Part shown: positions 60,499 to 64,000 of the stretch, one piece after another
Layout: every line of letters begins with the position of its first letter
How positions within the stretch are numbered: the stretch's first letter is position 1
Assembly (NCBI RefSeq): GCF_900108315.1
Contig: NZ_FNVB01000004.1
Span: 806,001 to 870,000 of the forward strand
Source: Saccharopolyspora kobensis
GTDB taxonomy: Bacteria > Actinomycetota > Actinomycetes > Mycobacteriales > Pseudonocardiaceae
Length of the DNA stretch: 64,000 nt
Direction: 5' to 3'
Program-made: the position numbers and the translations under genes
Notes under the pieces: generated by a model
Databases searched by the model: none
Seen by the model: the letters and a program-made list of their open reading frames with translations, nothing else
Told to the model about the DNA's origin: nothing

Positions 60499-61194
60499 GT
60501 GTTGGGCGTGCGATCTGAGAAGCAGCTCGTCAAGCTGATCGAAGACGGGTGGCTGCAGGAGGGCGAGAAGCTGCAGCGGTACGGCGGCGGTGACCGCGAG
60601 CGGGTGCACTTCGGTTCCACGATCGGAGGCCGCCATCAGGCCCCGTACCAGCCGACCCGCCCTCCGGCGCACAGCTTCGACGTCGACCTCGGCGACGTGC
60701 TCTACCCGTCGGCCCCGGTCCAGCAAGGGCGCTTCCACGGTGATGAATGGGTCCACGACCCGACCATCCGCGGCTGGGTCCAGGCGGATTCGCCCGAGCG
60801 CGCGGCCGTGGAATGCGCGGACCTGCTGGTCGCGGGTGGGCCGGAAGCGTGGTTCATCAGTACTGATCGCCGCATCGCGGTGGTCGTCGATGCCTCCGTG
60901 GTGGGCAAGGCCGAGCCGCAGGAGGACGAGGAGCAGGGCGAGAGCAGCAAGGGCTTCGGGCGGTTCCTCGGCAAGGCCCGCTCTGCGGTGAGCGCGGTGA
61001 CAGAGCTGTCCGAGTCGTTGATCGGTGGAGTGGAGCTGGTAACTCTCTGGGAGTGCCCGCCGGAGCGGTTCACAGCGATGGCCGAAGACCTCAAAGGCCG
61101 ATCCACCGCGGGTTCCGGATTCTCCATCAACCGGTTCGCGGACGGCTCCGTCATCGAGGTGAGCACCAAGATCCACCTCAAGGGCTTCATGTAG
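60499..61194 (+). CDS. Hypothetical protein with PH-like strands, paralogue 2
   Basis: A 231-residue protein from GTG 60499, next to the preceding stop; GTG 60508 is an alternative. The middle has AWFISTDRRIAVVVDA, then an acidic linker (PQEDEEQGESSKG), FGRFLGKARSAVSAV, and a final SINRFADGSVIEVSTK. These match, in order, ILTSHRLGMLE, LLGGLKKKISGG and RVSLADGSTIDL of the preceding protein, so the two are probably diverged paralogues. The N-terminal third (EKLQRYGGGDRERVHFG) is unmatched. No signal peptide is seen and no function is assigned. Confidence 0.65.
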   Translation: MLGVRSEKQLVKLIEDGWLQEGEKLQRYGGGDRERVHFGSTIGGRHQAPYQPTRPPAHSFDVDLGDVLYPSAPVQQGRFHGDEWVHDPTIRGWVQADSPERAAVECADLLVAGGPEAWFISTDRRIAVVVDASVVGKAEPQEDEEQGESSKGFGRFLGKARSAVSAVTELSESLIGGVELVTLWECPPERFTAMAEDLKGRSTAGSGFSINRFADGSVIEVSTKIHLKGFM

Positions 61195-61567
61195 CCACCG
61201 CGCCGAGTCCGTTCGGAGTCGCTGGAACTGCGGAGTTCTGGGGGAGTTTCGGCGAAGGCGATCGGTGGTGCGCTAGCTGTTCGCAGCGGTTGGTGCCGAC
61301 CGGACGAGGTGATCCGGTTGGTCGTCGCGAGCACCGCGGTTGAGCAAGCCGCGCCTAGATCCGGCAGGCGCCTCCGAGGAGTCGCTGGTGACGCCGTGGG
61401 AAGCGCCCAGCACACTTCGGCGCACCGGAGGTTCACGGGGCCGCTAACCGCGCGCCACTTGGCTGTCAACCCGTTTGCTCCGTAGCTGTCGTCCCCCGGT
61501 CGTCCCGCAGGTGGGTGCTCCGGTTCGGCTAGTGTCAATCCCGGGAGCGCAAGGACCGGAGGGGTCG
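61195..61567 (+). other. 373-base gap with the promoter of the kinase gene
   Basis: No gene is evident. A -10-like TAGTGT at 61530-61535 and the ribosome site GGAGGGG at 61558-61564 belong to the kinase gene. Upstream DNA is of ordinary composition and may hold a terminator for the cassette, but I see no strong stem. Confidence 0.5.
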
Positions 61568-62632
61568 ATGGGTGAGGCACCTCTGCTGGGCGGGCGGTAC
61601 CGGCTGGGTACCCGCATCGGCAGCGGCGGGATGGCCGATGTGCACCGGGCGATGGACACCCGGTTGCAGCGGGTCGTGGCGGCGAAGGTGTTCCGCTCCG
61701 GTGCCGATGCCGCGGGGCGGGAGCGGTTCGCCGAGGAGGCCCGCATCCTCGCCGGGCTCAGCCATCCGGGCCTGGTCACCGTGCACGACTTCAGCGCCGG
61801 GGCCGACGAGCTCTACCTGATCATGGAGCTGGTCGAGGGCCGCACGCTCGCCGACGAGATCCACCGCGGGCCGCTGCCGCCGCAACGCGTCGCCGAGATC
61901 GGCTCCCGGCTCGCCGACGTGCTGGCCCACGTGCACGACAACGGGATCGTGCACCGCGACGTCAAGCCCTCCAACGTGCTCATCGCCGGTGACGGCAGCG
62001 TCTACCTCGCCGATTTCGGCATCTCCCGGCTGGCCGCCGCCGCCGGGCGCATGACCAGTTCCGGCGTGCTCATCGGGACCGCCACCTACATGTCCCCGGA
62101 GCAGGTCAGCGGCGGTGAGGTCGGTTATCCGGCCGACGTCTACGCGCTGGGGCTGGTGCTGCTGGAGTGCGCGACCGGCAGGGTCGAGTACCCCGGTTCC
62201 GGTGCGGAGAGCGCCGTGGCGCGGCTGGTCCGCGCGCCGGAGGTGCCGCTGGAGCTGCCCAGCGGCCTGCACCGGGCGCTGCTGCTGATGACGGGCTCCG
62301 ATCCGGCCCGGCGGCCGACCGCGGCCGAGTGCGCGGATCTGCTGGCCGGTCGGTCGACCGACGTCATCCCGCGCATCCACCCCACCCGCCCGGTGACGCA
62401 GCTGCAACCGCAACCGCAACCGCAACCGCAACCGCAGCCCGAACCGCGCCGCAGCCCGAAGCCCTGGCTGTTCGCCGGCGCCGGGTTCTCCGTGCTGCTG
62501 GTGGCGCTCATCGCGTTCTTCGCCCTGCCCTCGGCGCCGGAGCCGACGTCGCTGCCGCCGGTGTCCGGCCCGCCCGGGGTGGAGCGGCTGCCGGAAGATC
62601 TCGCCACCCTGGAGGGGCTGATCCGCGAATGA
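61568..62632 (+). CDS. Membrane Ser/Thr protein kinase (PknB-type catalytic domain)
   Basis: The 354-residue kinase has a full Hanks-type domain at about residues 10-265: glycine loop RIGSGGMADVHRA, Lys in VVAAKVF, catalytic HRDVKPSN near residue 136, DFG in LADFGISRL, and MSPEQ for the APE motif. A linker of repeated Gln-Pro pairs (about 280-292) leads to one membrane span (WLFAGAGFSVLLVALIAFFA) and a short external tail of about 35 residues without PASTA repeats. ATG 61568 follows GGAGGGG. The ATGA overlap couples it to a lipoprotein gene. Confidence 0.93.
   Translation: MGEAPLLGGRYRLGTRIGSGGMADVHRAMDTRLQRVVAAKVFRSGADAAGRERFAEEARILAGLSHPGLVTVHDFSAGADELYLIMELVEGRTLADEIHRGPLPPQRVAEIGSRLADVLAHVHDNGIVHRDVKPSNVLIAGDGSVYLADFGISRLAAAAGRMTSSGVLIGTATYMSPEQVSGGEVGYPADVYALGLVLLECATGRVEYPGSGAESAVARLVRAPEVPLELPSGLHRALLLMTGSDPARRPTAAECADLLAGRSTDVIPRIHPTRPVTQLQPQPQPQPQPQPEPRRSPKPWLFAGAGFSVLLVALIAFFALPSAPEPTSLPPVSGPPGVERLPEDLATLEGLIRE
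62405..62434 (+). repeat. Hexanucleotide tandem repeat inside the kinase gene
   Basis: Five perfect CAACCG units in a row, in frame, encoding Gln-Pro pairs of the juxtamembrane linker. Six-base units can expand or shrink without frameshift, so linker length may vary among strains. Confidence 0.9.
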
Positions 62633-63114
62633 AACGCCTTCTGCTGCCTGCCCTGCTGCTGGTGCTCGCCGGCTGCGGCAGCGAGCCCCGGGCGATGGAT
62701 CCGCAGATCCGCGAGCAGCTGCTCAGCCACGTGGAAGAGGTGAAGGCCGCGGCGGAGAACAACGATCGCCCCGCGGCGGAGATGGCGCTCGGCGAGCTGC
62801 ACCGCGCGATCGCCGAAGCCCAGGCGCGCGGTGAACTCACCACGGAAGCCGCCCGCGCGCTGCTCACCGCGACCGAACGGGTCGCCGAGGACGTCCGCAC
62901 CATGCCGCTGCCGGAGCCGCCCGCCCCGGTCACCGTGACGGTCACCCCGGATCCGCCGGTCGTCCCGCCGCCGCTGCCGGAGATCCGGGTGGACGATCAC
63001 CAGGAGCAGGTGGCGAAGTTGGAGGAGTACCGCAAGCAGCGGGACGAGCTGCGCGAACACTGGCGGAAGGTTCGCGAGAACAACGGCAACGGGAACGGGA
63101 ACAACGACGACTGA
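62629..63114 (+). CDS. Lipoprotein with coiled-coil tail, coupled to the kinase
   Basis: A 161-residue protein with a signal peptide and lipobox (LLPALLLVLAGC, Cys16). The mature part has a helical segment ([40 protein letters not shown]), a Pro/Val-rich linker (PAPVTVTVTPDPPVVPPPL), a charged coiled-coil (EQVAKLEEYRKQRDELREHW) and an Asn/Gly-rich end. ATG 62629 overlaps the kinase stop. It could be an envelope partner of the kinase, whose own external tail is very short; this is inferred from coupling only. Confidence 0.8.
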   Translation: MKRLLLPALLLVLAGCGSEPRAMDPQIREQLLSHVEEVKAAAENNDRPAAEMALGELHRAIAEAQARGELTTEAARALLTATERVAEDVRTMPLPEPPAPVTVTVTPDPPVVPPPLPEIRVDDHQEQVAKLEEYRKQRDELREHWRKVRENNGNGNGNNDD

Positions 63115-63227
63115 ACGGGAAAGTTCCCGGTCGTCGCGCGAGTGGTTGTGCCAATTTCGCGGCGTGTGGCAGGGTTCGCTGACACTGATCCGGTGCGGGC
63201 GGGGCCCGCGACCCGAGGAGGCGGAAC

Positions 63228-63755
63228 TTGCGCGAGGGACTCGCTGCCGGCGTGATCGTGGCAGGCCTGCTGCTGGCGGGCTGCAGTTCCGGTGCGACCC
63301 CGGCCGACCGACCGGACGCGCCCGGCCGATCGGCCCCGCAGAAGGCGCTGCCGACGTCCGACCCGTGCGCCGTGCTCACCGAGGAACAGCTGAAAACCCT
63401 GGTGCTGGACCAGGAGCCGAAGCAGGTGGAGCAGAACGGCAAGCAGGGCTGCGAATTCCGCTCAGGAGCCCCCGGAACCCCGGGCTGGTCGGTGTTCGTG
63501 GCCGCGGATCCCACCGGCACCTACCAGCAGTTCGTGCAAGCCAACCAGGGCGCCCAGGAGCTGCCGATCGCGGGCTACCCGTCGGCGATCGTCAACGACG
63601 AAACGGGCTGCCACCTGACGATGGACGTCGCGGACTCGGGAAGCCTCAAGCTCACGGCCCTGGTCGGGCCCGGAGCTCCGCTCGAGGTGGGCGGAAGCTG
63701 CGACGCAGCCGCGAAGGTCGCCGAGTCGGTCCTGCAGAACCTCCCGTCGGCGTAG
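63228..63755 (+). CDS. DUF3558 lipoprotein
   Basis: A 175-residue protein starting at TTG 63228, with GAGGAGG six bases upstream, which decides the unusual start codon. The lipobox is LLLAGC (Cys19). The DUF3558 pattern SDPCAVLTEEQLKTL and GCEFRSGAPG is followed by strands and a final Cys in GGSCDAAAKVAESVL. The family is secreted and frequent in actinobacteria; its role is unknown. It lies 113 bases after the preceding lipoprotein gene and may share its transcript. Confidence 0.85.
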   Translation: MREGLAAGVIVAGLLLAGCSSGATPADRPDAPGRSAPQKALPTSDPCAVLTEEQLKTLVLDQEPKQVEQNGKQGCEFRSGAPGTPGWSVFVAADPTGTYQQFVQANQGAQELPIAGYPSAIVNDETGCHLTMDVADSGSLKLTALVGPGAPLEVGGSCDAAAKVAESVLQNLPSA

Positions 63756-64000
63756 CCGGACGCCGTTTCGGCACGCACGGGAGCTGACCAGCGCCGATCC
63801 GGAGCGAATGGCGACTTCTGAACCGGGGCTTTCGTCGAGCTGCGTAGTCCGTGCAGCAGGACACCGCAGCTGACCTGCGCGAACACGGGAACTTCCCGGA
63901 CGTTACGCGTCCTAAATCACTCGAATGTCGCAATCTTGTTCGGTCCGCTTCGTCCGCAACAGCGGTCACGTGCGTTAACGTTTGCCTCGTTGGCAAGTGG
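63756..64000. other. Right-edge intergenic DNA
   Basis: No gene is seen in these 245 bases. The last 60 are AT-richer and contain GTTAACGTT at 63974-63982, like the leaderless promoter at 43064, so a plus-strand gene may begin beyond the edge. Confidence 0.4.

Overview
The window is high-GC actinobacterial chromosome. Gene content, gene order, frequent GTG/TTG starts and third-position G/C bias all fit the Pseudonocardiaceae, and a Saccharopolyspora-like organism is my best guess; the genus is inferred from gene order, not proven. It is dense core chromosome: nearly every gene has a clear family, many neighbours overlap by 1-4 bases (ATGA, GTGA, TGATG), and I see no transposase, phage, CRISPR or rRNA/tRNA gene.

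Region 1 (1-22.4 kb) follows the order known from mycobacteria (Rv2583c to Rv2555c): cyclophilin, metallo-hydrolase, hisS, a radical SAM enzyme, aspS and rarA. Lineage-specific genes are interleaved: YibE/F, a zinc-ribbon protein, an HTH regulator, a DUF389 protein, a kinase-like phosphotransferase, a GNAT enzyme, a carbonic anhydrase/SulP pair, and an ECF sigma factor/DGPF protein pair with a matching promoter. Region 2 (21.6-27.6 kb) is a tight operon: two small membrane proteins, alaS, ruvX, mltG and aroE. Region 3 (27.6-31.3 kb) is a PTS block (HPr, EIIC, GntR regulator, and divergent EIIB-EIIA) set between aroE and the rest of the aro cluster, with a DasR-like operator in the divergent promoter region.

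Region 4 (31.4-35.4 kb) is prepilin peptidase-aroC-aroK-aroB-aroQ, five steps of the shikimate pathway when aroE is included. Region 5 (35.4-44.3 kb) is accessory: a propeller-type lipoprotein, a DUF4232 lipoprotein, an AraC/DJ-1 regulator, an MFS carrier, a GH64 beta-1,3-glucanase, a PAF-acetylhydrolase-like esterase, a spermidine-synthase-like protein and ogt. Region 6 (44.5-56.7 kb) returns to conserved order: pepQ, efp, nusB, bldD (opposite strand), then the pyrimidine operon pyrR-pyrB-pyrC-(membrane protein)-carA-carB-pyrF. A PyrR-binding RNA loop sits just ahead of the pyrR ribosome binding site, and two tiny reading frames are coupled in the pyrR/pyrB and pyrB/pyrC junctions. Region 7 (56.8-64 kb) is a type VII secretion-associated cassette (YbaB-like, EspC-like, WXG-type substrate, two related proteins of unknown function), then a membrane Ser/Thr kinase with a coupled lipoprotein and a DUF3558 lipoprotein.

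The most unusual signals are non-coding or structural. (i) The bldD frame runs on through three terminator hairpins, giving a 240-residue protein instead of about 165. (ii) A colinear repeat of about 200 bp lies directly after two stop codons 7.7 kb apart, with a decayed third copy. (iii) Two AT-rich double-palindrome hairpins (27592, 36947) differ by one compensatory base pair. (iv) A family of terminators shares the outer stem GAAGGGCAC/GTGCCCTTC. (v) Two microgenes sit in the pyr operon. I did not find a plainly new defence or mobile system; the best candidate for an undescribed module is the secretion-associated cassette at 57.6-61.2 kb with its two paralogous downstream proteins.
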